Shown one piece after another: positions 54,756 through 63,566 of a stretch of DNA of 64,000 nt. The DNA is from Achromobacter animicus (GTDB lineage Bacteria > Pseudomonadota > Gammaproteobacteria > Burkholderiales > Burkholderiaceae_B). The stretch spans positions 1-64,000 of the forward strand of contig NZ_CADIJM010000014.1 of NCBI RefSeq assembly GCF_902859585.1. The letters run 5' to 3'. The notes beneath the pieces are model-generated. The model saw nothing but the letters and a program-made list of their open reading frames with translations, was not told the DNA's origin and did no database searches. Position 1 is the first letter of the stretch; every line of letters starts with the position of its first letter. Position numbers and translations under genes: made by a program.

Positions 54756-55613
54756 ATGTTTCCTGAAATTATTCCCGCCCGTCAGGTACGGGGGGCGATC
54801 GACGGCTTTGTCGATCATCTGGTCACCAACTATGCCGACACGCTGGAGACGTTGTCCCAGCCCGTGCTGCATGCGTTGGTGTGGTTGGAGCAACTTTTGC
54901 GCAACTCGCCCTGGTGGGCGGTTGTCGCCGTCACCATCGCGATCGCCTATGGCGTGAGCCGCCGCGTCGGGCTGAGCCTGGCGATGGGCGCGCTGCTGTG
55001 CGTGATCGGCGTGCTGGGCCTGTGGGACGCCGGCATGCAGACGCTGGCGCTGATGATCATGGCCGCCGGCCTGTCGGTGCTGATCGGCATCCCGCTGGGC
55101 GTGCTGATGGCGCGGGTGAATTGGCTGCGTTCGGGCATGCTGCCCGTGCTGGACGTGATGCAGACGATGCCCAGCTTCGTGTACCTGATTCCCGTCGTCA
55201 TGCTGTTCGGCCTGGGTAAGATCCCCGCCATCATCGCAACCGTCATCTACGCCGTGCCTCCGCTTATCCGCCTGACCGACCTGGGCATCCGCCTGGTCGA
55301 CCGCGAAGTGCTGGAAGCGTCGCGCGCCTTTGGCGCCAATCCCCGCCAGCAGCTCTTCGGCGTGCAATTGCCCCTGGCGCTGCCCAACATCATGGCCGGC
55401 ATCAACCAGACCACGATGATGGCGCTGTCGATGGTCGTGATCGCGTCGATGATCGGCGCGCGCGGCCTGGGTTATGAAGTGCTGCTGGGCATCAACCGCC
55501 TGGAAGTGGGCCGGGGCCTGTTGGCAGGCCTGGGTATCGTGGTGCTGGCCGTGCTGTTCGACCGGATCACGCAATCGTATGGACAGCGCATGCGCATGGG
55601 AGGCCAGCGATGA
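54756..55613 (+). CDS. proW: Glycine betaine/proline ABC transporter permease
   Basis: A 285-residue inner-membrane permease of the ProW/OpuAB type, with about seven hydrophobic segments (VVAVTIAIAYGVSRRVGLSLAMGALLCVIGVLGLWDAG at the start) and the ATPase-docking loop EASRAFGANPRQQLFGVQLPLALPNIMAGINQTTMMALSMVVIASMIGARGLG. TGGAG precedes the ATG. It overlaps proV by 4 bases. Confidence 0.88.
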   Translation: MFPEIIPARQVRGAIDGFVDHLVTNYADTLETLSQPVLHALVWLEQLLRNSPWWAVVAVTIAIAYGVSRRVGLSLAMGALLCVIGVLGLWDAGMQTLALMIMAAGLSVLIGIPLGVLMARVNWLRSGMLPVLDVMQTMPSFVYLIPVVMLFGLGKIPAIIATVIYAVPPLIRLTDLGIRLVDREVLEASRAFGANPRQQLFGVQLPLALPNIMAGINQTTMMALSMVVIASMIGARGLGYEVLLGINRLEVGRGLLAGLGIVVLAVLFDRITQSYGQRMRMGGQR

Positions 55614-56893
55614 GCAAGATCGAAGTCAAGAACATCTACAAGATCTTCGGAGCGCATCCGAAGAAGTGGCTGGAAGCCGCGCAGGGCGGCATGAGCAAGG
55701 AAGAGCTGCTGGCCAAAAGCGGCCACACGCTGGGTCTGCGCGACATCAGCCTGTCCATCGAAGAAGGCAGCATCTACGTCATCATGGGCTTGTCCGGATC
55801 GGGCAAGTCGACCCTGATCCGCCACTTCAACCGCCTGATCGAGCCCAGCGCGGGCCACATCCTGGTCGATGGCGTGGACGTGGTCAGCCTGAACAAGCGC
55901 GACCTGGAAGTCTTCCGTCAAAAGAAGATGAGCATGGTGTTCCAGCGCTTTGGCCTGTTTCCGCATCGCACGGTGCTGGATAACGCCGCGTACGGACTGA
56001 CCGTCCAAGGCGTGGGCAAGGCCGAGCGTGAGCAGCGCGCCCGCGAATGGCTGGAACAGGTGGGCCTGTCGGGCTTCGAGAACCAGTACCCGCATCAGCT
56101 TTCCGGCGGCATGCAGCAGCGTGTCGGCCTGGCGCGCGCGCTGGCTACCGACGCCGAAATTTTGCTGATGGACGAAGCGTTCTCCGCGCTGGACCCGCTG
56201 ATCCGCCGCGAAATGCAGGATCAGCTGCTGCAACTGCAGGCCAAGCTCAACAAGACCATCGTCTTCATCACGCACGATCTGGACGAAGCGCTGCGCCTGG
56301 GCAACCGCATTGCCATCCTGAAGGACGGCGAGCTGGTGCAGGAAGGCACGCCGGAGGACATTTTGCTGAACCCGGCCAACGATTACGTGCAGTCGTTCCT
56401 GCAGGACGTGAACCGCACCAAGGTGCTCAACGCCACGCACGCCGTGAATCCGGCGCGCCTGACGCTGACCATGCGCTCGCGCCCCGCGCATGCCGTGGAC
56501 CGCATGAGCGCGCTGAACTACGAGTACGCGCCGGTGCTGGACGGCAAGCGCCTCGCCGGCGTTTTGACTGCCGAGGCAGCCGCGAAGGCCATGCAGGAAG
56601 GCGCGCGCGATGTGTCCCGCTTTGTCGAGGACCTGGCGTCGGTGCCTGCCACGGCGGGCCTGGGCGAAGTGCTGGCGCAACTGGTTCACAGCGATCAGCC
56701 GGTCGCCGTGACGGGCGAGGACGACGAGTTCCTGGGCATGCTGTCCCGCAAAAAGGTCGTGGAGCTGGTGACGCCGGCCCTGACCGAGACGCCCGTGTCG
56801 GCTGAAACCTTGACGGAAACCCCGGCTACGGCGGATGCAGACGCGTCGAACGTCCAACCGGAACTGGAACGCGAAGGCAAGGCCGCCGCCTGA
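55610..56893 (+). CDS. proV: Glycine betaine/proline ABC transporter ATP-binding protein with CBS region
   Basis: A 427-residue ProV/OpuAA-type ATPase. Walker A is GLSGSGKS at 60-67, the signature is LSGGMQQR and Walker B is LLMDEAFSALD. The KKWLEAAQGGMSKEELLAKSG segment before Walker A is a ProV hallmark. After the ATPase comes a CBS-like region (about 280-395), which in this family responds to ionic strength. An acidic Thr/Glu tail closes the protein. It is the last gene of the proXWV series. Confidence 0.88.
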   Translation: MSKIEVKNIYKIFGAHPKKWLEAAQGGMSKEELLAKSGHTLGLRDISLSIEEGSIYVIMGLSGSGKSTLIRHFNRLIEPSAGHILVDGVDVVSLNKRDLEVFRQKKMSMVFQRFGLFPHRTVLDNAAYGLTVQGVGKAEREQRAREWLEQVGLSGFENQYPHQLSGGMQQRVGLARALATDAEILLMDEAFSALDPLIRREMQDQLLQLQAKLNKTIVFITHDLDEALRLGNRIAILKDGELVQEGTPEDILLNPANDYVQSFLQDVNRTKVLNATHAVNPARLTLTMRSRPAHAVDRMSALNYEYAPVLDGKRLAGVLTAEAAAKAMQEGARDVSRFVEDLASVPATAGLGEVLAQLVHSDQPVAVTGEDDEFLGMLSRKKVVELVTPALTETPVSAETLTETPATADADASNVQPELEREGKAAA

Positions 56894-56918
56894 TTCCGGC
56901 GTTCTCCGCATGACCCCT

Positions 56919-56952
56919 TGCGCCCGCGTGCAGTTGCTTGCACGCGGGCGCA
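56919..56952. repeat. Strong 14-bp stem-loop after proV
   Basis: TGCGCCCGCGTGCA (56919-56932) pairs perfectly with 56939-56952 over a 6-base loop, 26 bases after the proV stop. No T-run follows. The right arm overlaps a plausible promoter (TTGCAC at 56938 and TATGAT at 56960, 16 bases apart) for the tautomerase gene. Confidence 0.55.
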
Positions 56953-57018
56953 GTCACGATATGATGGCTTGCCGGTCGGCTTGGCCGGTTTTCCTTTTAT
57001 CGGAACATCGGAATCGTC

Positions 57019-57393
57019 ATGCCCCTCTTGAACGTCCAGATCATGCAAGGCCACACGGCCGCCCAGAAAGCCGACCTGCTCAACGCCGCGTCCAACGCGG
57101 TGGTCGAAAGCATCGCGGCGCCGCTGTCCAGCGTGCGCGCCGTGCTGCACGAAGTCCCGGCCGAACACGTGATCGTCGCGGGCGAAATCGGCAAGCGCAT
57201 GGCGCGCGTGGACGTGGATCTGATCGAAGGCCGCGACGAAGCCAAGAAGGCCGCCCTGATCGCGGCGCTGAACCAGGCCGTGTGCGCCAGTCTCGACATC
57301 TCTGGCGAAGACGTCCGCGTGATCCTGCGCGACGTGCCCAAGACCGACATGGGCGTGGCAAATGGCCTGAGCGCCAAGGCCGCGGGACGTTAA
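57019..57393 (+). CDS. Tautomerase superfamily protein
   Basis: A 124-residue protein with the catalytic Pro directly after the initiator Met (MPLLNVQIMQGHTAAQK) and two beta-alpha-beta repeats, the second starting near RMARVDVDLIEGRDEAKKA. It is about twice the length of 4-oxalocrotonate tautomerase, so both halves form one unit. It may isomerise an unsaturated keto acid or dehalogenate a haloacrylate. It stands alone between proV and a terminator. Confidence 0.82.
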   Translation: MPLLNVQIMQGHTAAQKADLLNAASNAVVESIAAPLSSVRAVLHEVPAEHVIVAGEIGKRMARVDVDLIEGRDEAKKAALIAALNQAVCASLDISGEDVRVILRDVPKTDMGVANGLSAKAAGR

Positions 57394-57421
57394 GTCGCCC
57401 GGCTTACCAAAGCAGTATTGA

Positions 57422-57446
57422 AAACGCCCGCTTCACGCGGGCGTTT
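57422..57446 (+). terminator. Intrinsic terminator of the tautomerase gene
   Basis: AAACGCCCGC (57422-57431) pairs with GCGGGCGTTT (57437-57446) over a 5-base loop, followed by T-rich TTTGTCTT. It lies 28 bases after the stop and may also serve the converging Bug gene on the other strand. Confidence 0.85.
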
Positions 57447-57479
57447 GTCTTGGCGAGTGACGCGTAGGCGCAATTGCGT

Positions 57480-58445
57480 TCAATCCAGCTTCACGTTCGC
57501 CGCCTTCACCACCTCGCCCCATCGCGCGATCTCGCTCTTGATGTAGGCGGCATATTCCTGCGGCGTCGACCCCAGCGCCTGCGCGCCTTGCACCTTGAGC
57601 TGCTTCTGCATCTCCGGAGATTTCAGCGCGCGCAGGATCTCGGCATTGAGCTTGTCGATCACAGGCGCGGGCGTGCCGGCCGGCACCACCACGCCCTGCC
57701 AAGCCCCCATCCCAAAACCCGGCGCCACGGTTTCCGCCACCGTCGGCACGTTGGGCAACTGGTCGCTGCGCGTCTCGCTGGTCACCGCCAGCGCACGCAG
57801 CTTGCCTTCGCGGATGAAGCCCAGCGAATCGTTCAGCGTGTTGGTCATCACCTGGACCTGTCCGCCGACCAGATCCGTCATGGCCGGGGCGCTGCCGCGA
57901 TAGGGCACGTGGACCGCATCGATATCCAGTGACCGCAAAAGCAGGAGCGCGCCCAGATGCGTGACGTTGCCGGCGCCGGCAGAGCCGTACGACAGCTTGC
58001 CGGGATGCTTGCGGGCATAGTCCACGAAGGCCGGCGCCGTGTCGGCGGGCACCGACGGATGCACAAGCAGGACGAGCGGAATGACGGCCGTGGTGGACAC
58101 CGGCGCAAAGTCCTTGACCGGGTCGAAGGCCAGCGAGCGATACAGGTTGGGGCTGAGCGCGATGGACGAGGTGTTGTACAGCACCGTGTAGCCGTCGGGC
58201 TTGGCCGCGGCCGCGTACTGCATGCCGATGTTGCCGTTGGCGCCGCCCTTGTTTTCGACGACGACGGTCTGGCCCAACTGGTCCGTCAACTGCTTGGCCA
58301 GCACGCGCGCCACCAGATCAGTCGGACCGCCGGGCGGGAAGGGCACCACCATCGTGATCGGGCGGTCGGGCCACGCGGCCTGGGCGCTGGCGGCGCCTCC
58401 TAGCGCCAGAATGGCCAGCGTGGTCGCCAGCAGTGCTTTTTTCAT
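57480..58445 (-). CDS. Bug family tripartite tricarboxylate transporter substrate-binding protein
   Basis: A 321-residue periplasmic receptor of the TctC/Bug family. The signal peptide ends near AQAAW (about 24), followed by PDRPITMVVPFPPGGPTDLVARVLAKQLTDQLGQTVVVENKGGANG and SYGSAGAGNVTHLG, the family's ligand loops. Related proteins bind carboxylates, amides or aromatic acids. No TctA/TctB membrane partner is adjacent. It is last in a same-strand series with MaoC and CaiB genes. Confidence 0.9.
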   Translation of the reverse strand: MKKALLATTLAILALGGAASAQAAWPDRPITMVVPFPPGGPTDLVARVLAKQLTDQLGQTVVVENKGGANGNIGMQYAAAAKPDGYTVLYNTSSIALSPNLYRSLAFDPVKDFAPVSTTAVIPLVLLVHPSVPADTAPAFVDYARKHPGKLSYGSAGAGNVTHLGALLLLRSLDIDAVHVPYRGSAPAMTDLVGGQVQVMTNTLNDSLGFIREGKLRALAVTSETRSDQLPNVPTVAETVAPGFGMGAWQGVVVPAGTPAPVIDKLNAEILRALKSPEMQKQLKVQGAQALGSTPQEYAAYIKSEIARWGEVVKAANVKLD

Positions 58446-58531
58446 GGGTTGTCTCCTTGGGCTGTTATGGGTACTGCGGATGGGCGGCGGCGCCTCTGCG
58501 GGATGCCTGCCGCTGATAGCGGTCAGCCTGG

Positions 58532-59011
58532 TCAGCGCGGCCTGCCGGCCAGCATGCGCACGGCCGTGTAGGCCATCACCGGCTTGCCGTGCTGGTTGCG
58601 CACGTCGATGGCGGACGTGACGACCGCGCGGTTGTGCTGCGAGGTCGGGCGCACGCCGGTGACTTCGATCTCGGCCCAGATGGTGTCGCCGGCCACCACC
58701 GGCGCAATCATCTTCTTGTGGACCTCCAGCAGCGCCAGACCCGTTCCCTGCACCATGCCCTGCATGATCAGGCCTTCGATCAGGCCATAGGTCAGCGCGC
58801 CCGGCGCGGGGCGGCCCTGGATGGCGCCGTGGGTGTAGGTGGCGTCGATGAAGATGGTCTCCAGCATGCCGGTGACGCTGATGAAGTTGACGATGTCGGT
58901 CTCGGTCACCGTGCGGCGAAATGTCTGGAAGCGCTGGCCGACTGTCAGGTCCTGCCAGTAAAAGCCTTGGCCGAGTTGGATGGCGGGCGAGGTGTCGCGG
59001 TCTTGGGTCAT
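58532..59011 (-). CDS. MaoC family dehydratase
   Basis: A 159-residue hotdog-fold enzyme like (R)-specific enoyl-CoA hydratases (FRRTVTETDIVNFISVTGMLETIFIDATYTHGAIQGRPAPGALTYGL). It would hydrate an enoyl-CoA or dehydrate a hydroxyacyl-CoA made after CoA transfer by the neighbouring CaiB protein. It overlaps that gene by 4 bases (ATGA) and ends 86 bases before the Bug gene. Confidence 0.85.
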   Translation of the reverse strand: MTQDRDTSPAIQLGQGFYWQDLTVGQRFQTFRRTVTETDIVNFISVTGMLETIFIDATYTHGAIQGRPAPGALTYGLIEGLIMQGMVQGTGLALLEVHKKMIAPVVAGDTIWAEIEVTGVRPTSQHNRAVVTSAIDVRNQHGKPVMAYTAVRMLAGRPR

Positions 59012-60255
59012 GCGGGGTCCTTGGCGTTTTCAGAAAGGGGGACGTTCGCTTGCCGGGCGGCGCCGGTGTCCAGCAGCGCGTCGACGGCTGCCGGCGAGAG
59101 GCCCGCTTCGGCCAGCACGTTACGCGTGTGCTCGCCCAGGCGCGGCGGCATGGCGGGCGGCACGTGGGAATGCTGCAAACGCACGGGGTTACGCGGAAAG
59201 CGGTAGTGACTGCCGGACGCGCTTTCCAGCGGCACGAAGAAGTCCACGCTGGCCAGATGTGGGTCGGTCTCCAGATCTTCCAGCCGGTTCACGGGTGCGG
59301 CCGGGATCTGCAGCCGCTCGCACAGCGCCAGCCAGTACGCCGTGTCATGGGCCGCGACGAGGCCGGCCTGCAATTCGTACAGGGTCTCGATGTGCCGCGT
59401 GCGCGCCGAGATGTCGGCAAAGCGCGGATCCTGCGCCAGATCGGGGCGGCCGGCCGCGTTGAAGAAGTCGCGCCAATGCGCGTCGGTATAGGGCATCAGG
59501 CAGACGTGTCCGTCTGCGGTCTGGCAGGGCCGGCGCCAGGGCGTGAGCACGCGCGGATAACCGGCGTCGCCGGGCTCGTCCGCCAGATGCCGGCCATAGT
59601 AGTGCTCGACCAGCGCAAAGGACGCCATGCTTTCGAACATGGGCACTTCCAGCTGCTGCCCCTGTCCGGTACGCGCGCGCTGGAACAGCGCCGCAAGAAT
59701 GGCGTGCGTGGCGACCAGACCGCACGTCTTGTCGGCGGCGACGGTGGGCAGGTAGCGCGGCGCGCCGGTCTGGCGGCCGACAAGATCCGCGAACCCCGAC
59801 AGGCCTTGAATGATGTCGTCGTAGGCTGGGCGGCCGTCGTACGCGCCGCCTTCACCGAAGCCATACAGGCCGGCATAGACCAGCCGCGGGTTGCGCGCGC
59901 ACAGCGTGGCGGGGTCCAGCCCCAGCGCCGCCATCTTGGCCGGCCGCATGCTGTGCATCAGCACGTCGGCCTGGTCCACCAGCGTCAGCAGCGCCTCGCG
60001 CGCGGCGGGCTGCTTCAGGTCCAGCACGATGCTGCGCTTGTTGCGGTTCAGACCCAGAAAGATCGCGGACAGGCCGGGTTCCTGCGCGGGGCCGGTTTGC
60101 CGGGTGGAGTCGCCGCCGGGCGCTTCGACCTTGATGACGTCCGCGCCGTAGTCGGCCAGGATCTGCGAGGCATAGGGGCCGAATACGACGGAAGTCAGGT
60201 CCAGGACGCGGATGCCGTCCAGCGCCGGGCCATTTGAGAGGGGAGTTGTCGTCAT
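59008..60255 (-). CDS. CaiB/BaiF family CoA transferase (family III)
   Basis: A 415-residue family III CoA transferase. The catalytic Asp is D146 in RPAYDDIIQGLSGF, and the SVVFGPYASQILADYGADVIKVEAP start is classic. It moves CoA between carboxylic acids. The ATG at 60255 gives MTTTPLSN; the longer frame to 60282 is less likely. It is first in an operon with MaoC and Bug genes and is divergent from a LysR gene that may control it. Confidence 0.88.
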   Translation of the reverse strand: MTTTPLSNGPALDGIRVLDLTSVVFGPYASQILADYGADVIKVEAPGGDSTRQTGPAQEPGLSAIFLGLNRNKRSIVLDLKQPAAREALLTLVDQADVLMHSMRPAKMAALGLDPATLCARNPRLVYAGLYGFGEGGAYDGRPAYDDIIQGLSGFADLVGRQTGAPRYLPTVAADKTCGLVATHAILAALFQRARTGQGQQLEVPMFESMASFALVEHYYGRHLADEPGDAGYPRVLTPWRRPCQTADGHVCLMPYTDAHWRDFFNAAGRPDLAQDPRFADISARTRHIETLYELQAGLVAAHDTAYWLALCERLQIPAAPVNRLEDLETDPHLASVDFFVPLESASGSHYRFPRNPVRLQHSHVPPAMPPRLGEHTRNVLAEAGLSPAAVDALLDTGAARQANVPLSENAKDPA

Positions 60256-60326
60256 GGCGGAAATCCTATCGGCGCCGCACATACGCGTCTAATATGGCTT
60301 CGGTATTGCTTGATACGGAATCTGTT

Positions 60327-61232
60327 ATGGCTATAGATTTGCGCCAGCTTCGGCAGTTCGTCACGATCGCCGAACTGGGGAGTTACCGTCGCGCCGCCGA
60401 TGCGCTGCACATCGCCCAACCCGCGCTGTCGGTGTCGATCCAGAAGCTGGAGCACGCGGTAGGCGTGCCGCTGCTGGTGCGGGGCGCCAAGGGCGTCACC
60501 ACGACACCCGCGGGCGACGCCCTGATGGCCGATGCGCGCCGCGCGCTGTTCCATAGCGATCAGGCGCGCCAGGCGGCGCGCCGGGTGGCGTTGGGGGAAT
60601 GGGGGACGCTGCGCCTGGGCTTTGTGGGCTCGGCCACGTACATGCTGCTGCCGCGCTGCCTGCCGGCCTTCCGCGCGCAGTACCCGGATGTGCATCTGGA
60701 CCTGCGCGAAGACAGCACGGTCGGATTGGTGGCGATGCTGCGCGCCAACGAGATCGACGCAGGTTTGGTGCGCGGTCCGTTGGCCGAAGACAGCGAACTG
60801 GATTCTTGGGTGGTCGAGCGCGACGACCTGATGCTGGCCGTGCCGGCCCGCCATCCTCTGGCCGACGTTGGCCCGATTGCGCTCGAGCGCATGCGGTCCG
60901 AAAACTTCGTGCTGTATTCGCCAGCCAAGGTACCGGGGTTGAACGGCGTGACGCTGGCGCTGTGTCACAAGGCGGGGTTTTCGCCTCGCATCAGCCAGGA
61001 AGCCATTCAGGTGCAGACGCTGGTCAGCCTGGTCGCCAGCGGCCTGGGCGTGGCGCTGGTGCCCGGCGTGACCCGCGCGTATTCGACGCCGCACGTGGCA
61101 TTTGTGCCGCTGACCGACCCGGATGCGCAGGGCGCGCTGTCGCTGTCGCTGGTGACGCATCGCGACACCTCATGCGCATCCGTGCTGCGCCTGCGCGACA
61201 GCATGCTGACGCCGGCGCTTGTGCCTGCCTGA
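60327..61232 (+). CDS. LysR family transcriptional regulator
   Basis: A 301-residue regulator with N-terminal winged helix (MAIDLRQLRQFVTIAELGSYRRAADALHIAQPALSVSIQKLE) and a ligand-binding domain from about residue 92. The ATG at 60327 gives the family start; the longer frame from 60234 overlaps the CaiB gene. It lies 71 bases from the divergent CaiB gene, the normal position for its control. The short gap contains AATA-N9-TATT (60291-60307), a weak operator candidate. The effector is unknown. Confidence 0.86.
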   Translation: MAIDLRQLRQFVTIAELGSYRRAADALHIAQPALSVSIQKLEHAVGVPLLVRGAKGVTTTPAGDALMADARRALFHSDQARQAARRVALGEWGTLRLGFVGSATYMLLPRCLPAFRAQYPDVHLDLREDSTVGLVAMLRANEIDAGLVRGPLAEDSELDSWVVERDDLMLAVPARHPLADVGPIALERMRSENFVLYSPAKVPGLNGVTLALCHKAGFSPRISQEAIQVQTLVSLVASGLGVALVPGVTRAYSTPHVAFVPLTDPDAQGALSLSLVTHRDTSCASVLRLRDSMLTPALVPA

Positions 61233-61248
61233 CCCGCGCTACACCGCG

Positions 61249-62385
61249 CTACACCGCATAAACCACCCGGTGTGCCTCCGTGGGCAGCGGCAGGTCCCAG
61301 CGGTGCAGCATGCCGGTCAGCGTCTTGTTGGACAGCGACGTGTCGCGCCGCGCATTGCGGCGCAGCAGCTCGACACGCGGCTTTTCCAGATACACCAGCT
61401 CCACGTCCGCGTGATACGCATACAGCAGGTCCAGCGTCTTCTTGCGCATCAGCTCGCTGAGGTTGGTGGCGTTCCACACAAACGGCGCGCGGGCGCGCAG
61501 CAGTGCCTTTGCACGGTCAATGGCCAGGTGCGCGACCATGCCCTCGTTCTTGCCATGGCGCAGGCCCAGTTCCTCGCGCGCATCGTCAAACGACACCACC
61601 GGCAGGTCCCGATGATGCGCCGCCACCCACGTGTTCTTGCCGGACGCCGGCAACCCCGACATGACGATGACCCGCGAGCCCGGCTCCTGGAACAACGCAT
61701 AGTCGGGATGCACGTCGGCGCCGCGGAAATAGCTGACGGCGGTGTGCGCGTCGGCAAAGGCACGGGGCTGGCCGAAGCACTGCTCGTCGCGCGCCAGCTC
61801 GCAGAAGAGGGCGATGTTGTCCAGCACGCGGGCAGAGTCAGCGCATATCCGGCCGCGCATGTCGGCTTCGGCCAGCATGGCGAGCAATGGAAGCGACACG
61901 TGCCAGGACAACTCGCGCACGATGAACTCCGGCGAGCGGCCGCGGCGCGAGCCTTCCAGCGCGAAGAACGGCACCTGATGCGTGGCGATCAGCCGGCATA
62001 TCGCTTCGCGCACCGCGAACGGCACGCCCGCGTCCCACAATGCGATGCGCGCGTCGATGGCGCCCTTGCGCGAATGGCCAGGCTGGCCGATGGCGCCGGT
62101 TACCGGGTCGATCACCGTGGTGCTGTGCTTGGCCACGTCGTGCAGCAGCGCGGCCAGGAACACGATCTCCTGCTCCGCGCGGGGCGCGGCCTGGTACTGC
62201 GGCAGCGCGAGCAGCGCGTCCACCACCATCTGCGTATGCGTCCATACATCGCCCTCGCCGTGATAGCGGGGGTCCTGCGGCGTGGTCTTGGCCAGCTCCA
62301 GCGCGGGGAAGGCGGCCAGGCAAGCCGCATAGTCCGCGCCGCGCCCCGGCTGGGGCACGAGGGCCCGGATCTGTTCGTGATTCAT
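61249..62385 (-). CDS. HD-polynucleotide kinase (end-healing RNA/DNA repair enzyme)
   Basis: A 378-residue two-domain protein. Residues about 35-200 are an HD phosphohydrolase domain (H42 and H50 in YHGEGDVWTH, H82-D83 in ALLHDVAKHS, H104, and an acidic LAEADMRG late). Residues 238-378 are a kinase with P-loop GLPASGKNT (244-252), an Asp pair in SFDDAR (267-268), WNATN and an Arg-rich ERRNARRD-type lid (about 341-347). The order matches HD-Pnk enzymes, in which the HD part removes 2',3'-phosphates and the kinase phosphorylates 5'-OH ends. The start overlaps the RNA ligase stop (ATGA). It converges with the LysR gene. Confidence 0.85.
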   Translation of the reverse strand: MNHEQIRALVPQPGRGADYAACLAAFPALELAKTTPQDPRYHGEGDVWTHTQMVVDALLALPQYQAAPRAEQEIVFLAALLHDVAKHSTTVIDPVTGAIGQPGHSRKGAIDARIALWDAGVPFAVREAICRLIATHQVPFFALEGSRRGRSPEFIVRELSWHVSLPLLAMLAEADMRGRICADSARVLDNIALFCELARDEQCFGQPRAFADAHTAVSYFRGADVHPDYALFQEPGSRVIVMSGLPASGKNTWVAAHHRDLPVVSFDDAREELGLRHGKNEGMVAHLAIDRAKALLRARAPFVWNATNLSELMRKKTLDLLYAYHADVELVYLEKPRVELLRRNARRDTSLSNKTLTGMLHRWDLPLPTEAHRVVYAV

Positions 62386-63257
62386 GATGTCTCTCCCGTG
62401 CGGTCGTCGCGCAACGTGTCCCAGTCGACTGCAAGGCGCGGCGCGTACAGGTCGACGCCGTCGGCGAGCTGGTTGGGGATGAACGGCTGCTCCGAATGGT
62501 GCATGTCCGAATCCAGAATGGCCTGTACGAAGTCGCGGCGCACCCACTTGTAGCGGGCGATGGTCTTGCCGTCCGCTTCGGCCTTGATATACAGGCCTTC
62601 CGACAGATCCGACTTGTCGCACTGCTTCCACGCGCGAGCCAGGTCCAGGCCTTCGCGCAGCACGGTGGCCTCGAAGGCATCGCGCCAGCCAGCCGTCTTG
62701 GCAAGCGACGGCTTGAGCATGGCCTTCACTTCGGCCAACCGCGCGGGCGCGGGGCCTTCGTACAACACGGGCACGGACAGCACCGGACCATCGGCCAGCA
62801 ACGCGCGGCGCGCGCCGGTCGACAGGAACTCGCCGGTGCGCCGGTCCAGCACGTCGAATTCAAAGAAGTGATGCGGCAGGGCGTCGTAGAACACGGAGTG
62901 CTTCTTCGACAGCGTTTCGCCGTACATCACATAGCGATCTTCCAGCCGCTCCAGCAGCCAGTCCGCGTGCGCGGCGGCCCAGGCCTTGACGAAGCTGAAC
63001 TGCCGCTCGCGGCCGCCGCCCACCAGGTAGTGGCCGCGGGATTGCAGCAGCAGTTCGCCCGACGGGCTGAAGCTGATGCCGGTGTTGGCGCCGTCCAGCT
63101 TTTCTTCGACGACGAGCGTCTGGCCGGCCAACGTGCGATAAGGCACGTGGTCATGGCCTTCGTCCCCATCCTGCAGGCGCGAGCCTTCAAGGTGAGGCGT
63201 TCGGGGATATCGGAACAGGTCTAGCGATTGCGCATAGGCGCAGAAATCCAGCGTCAT
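62382..63257 (-). CDS. RNA ligase family protein (end-sealing)
   Basis: A 291-residue nucleotidyltransferase. Motif I is EKLDGAN with K53 as the adenylated Lys; motif Ia QSRG (72-75), motif III FEFDVLD (132-138), motif IV EGLYIK (220-225) and motif V RYKWVR (235-240) follow in order. These define ATP-dependent RNA ligases that seal 3'-OH and 5'-phosphate ends. The ATG at 63257 (MTLDFCAYAQ) gives the natural start; the longer frame to 63293 is less likely. It is first in a two-gene operon with HD-Pnk. Confidence 0.85.
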   Translation of the reverse strand: MTLDFCAYAQSLDLFRYPRTPHLEGSRLQDGDEGHDHVPYRTLAGQTLVVEEKLDGANTGISFSPSGELLLQSRGHYLVGGGRERQFSFVKAWAAAHADWLLERLEDRYVMYGETLSKKHSVFYDALPHHFFEFDVLDRRTGEFLSTGARRALLADGPVLSVPVLYEGPAPARLAEVKAMLKPSLAKTAGWRDAFEATVLREGLDLARAWKQCDKSDLSEGLYIKAEADGKTIARYKWVRRDFVQAILDSDMHHSEQPFIPNQLADGVDLYAPRLAVDWDTLRDDRTGETS

Positions 63258-63566
63258 GGGTCTTCTCCAGCAAATGGGAAAAGCCGACGACACAGTCTTT
63301 ACGGGAGGGGAAGCGGGGATGGGAGGTGTTGCGCTTCCTGGATCCGCGCCTGCCGGGCGGGGGTGTGCTCATTACATGGCGTCGAGCAGCGAATGCGGGC
63401 AGGCTGACCGCGGTACCAGGACGGTACTCGTCGGCGTTCAGGCGAATTGACGAATGGCAGACACGGTTGCACCCAAGAAGCGAAAGGCGTTGAAAAAGCA
63501 GGGCCGAATGCTAAGTCAGCGCGGCGGCGCTTGTCAATGCGCCGCCGCGTGTGTGGCAGGGCCGCG
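63258..63566. other. Intergenic region upstream of the RNA-repair operon
   Basis: These 309 bases lie between the stop of a metallophosphoesterase gene and the RNA ligase start, both on the minus strand. A perfect 10-bp dyad, GCGGCGGCGC-N8-GCGCCGCCGC (63521-63548), sits just past the phosphoesterase stop and lacks a T-run. The RNA-repair promoter should lie in 63258-63500, but no clear sigma-70 or sigma-54 pair in the right orientation was found. Confidence 0.45.

Noticed and set aside
54470-54766. Short plus-strand frame between proX and proW
   Set aside because: No ribosome binding site or domain; it spans GC-rich dyads.
63455-63471. Sigma-54-like TGGCA..TTGCA element
   Set aside because: The spacing is one base too long and it points away from the RNA-repair operon.
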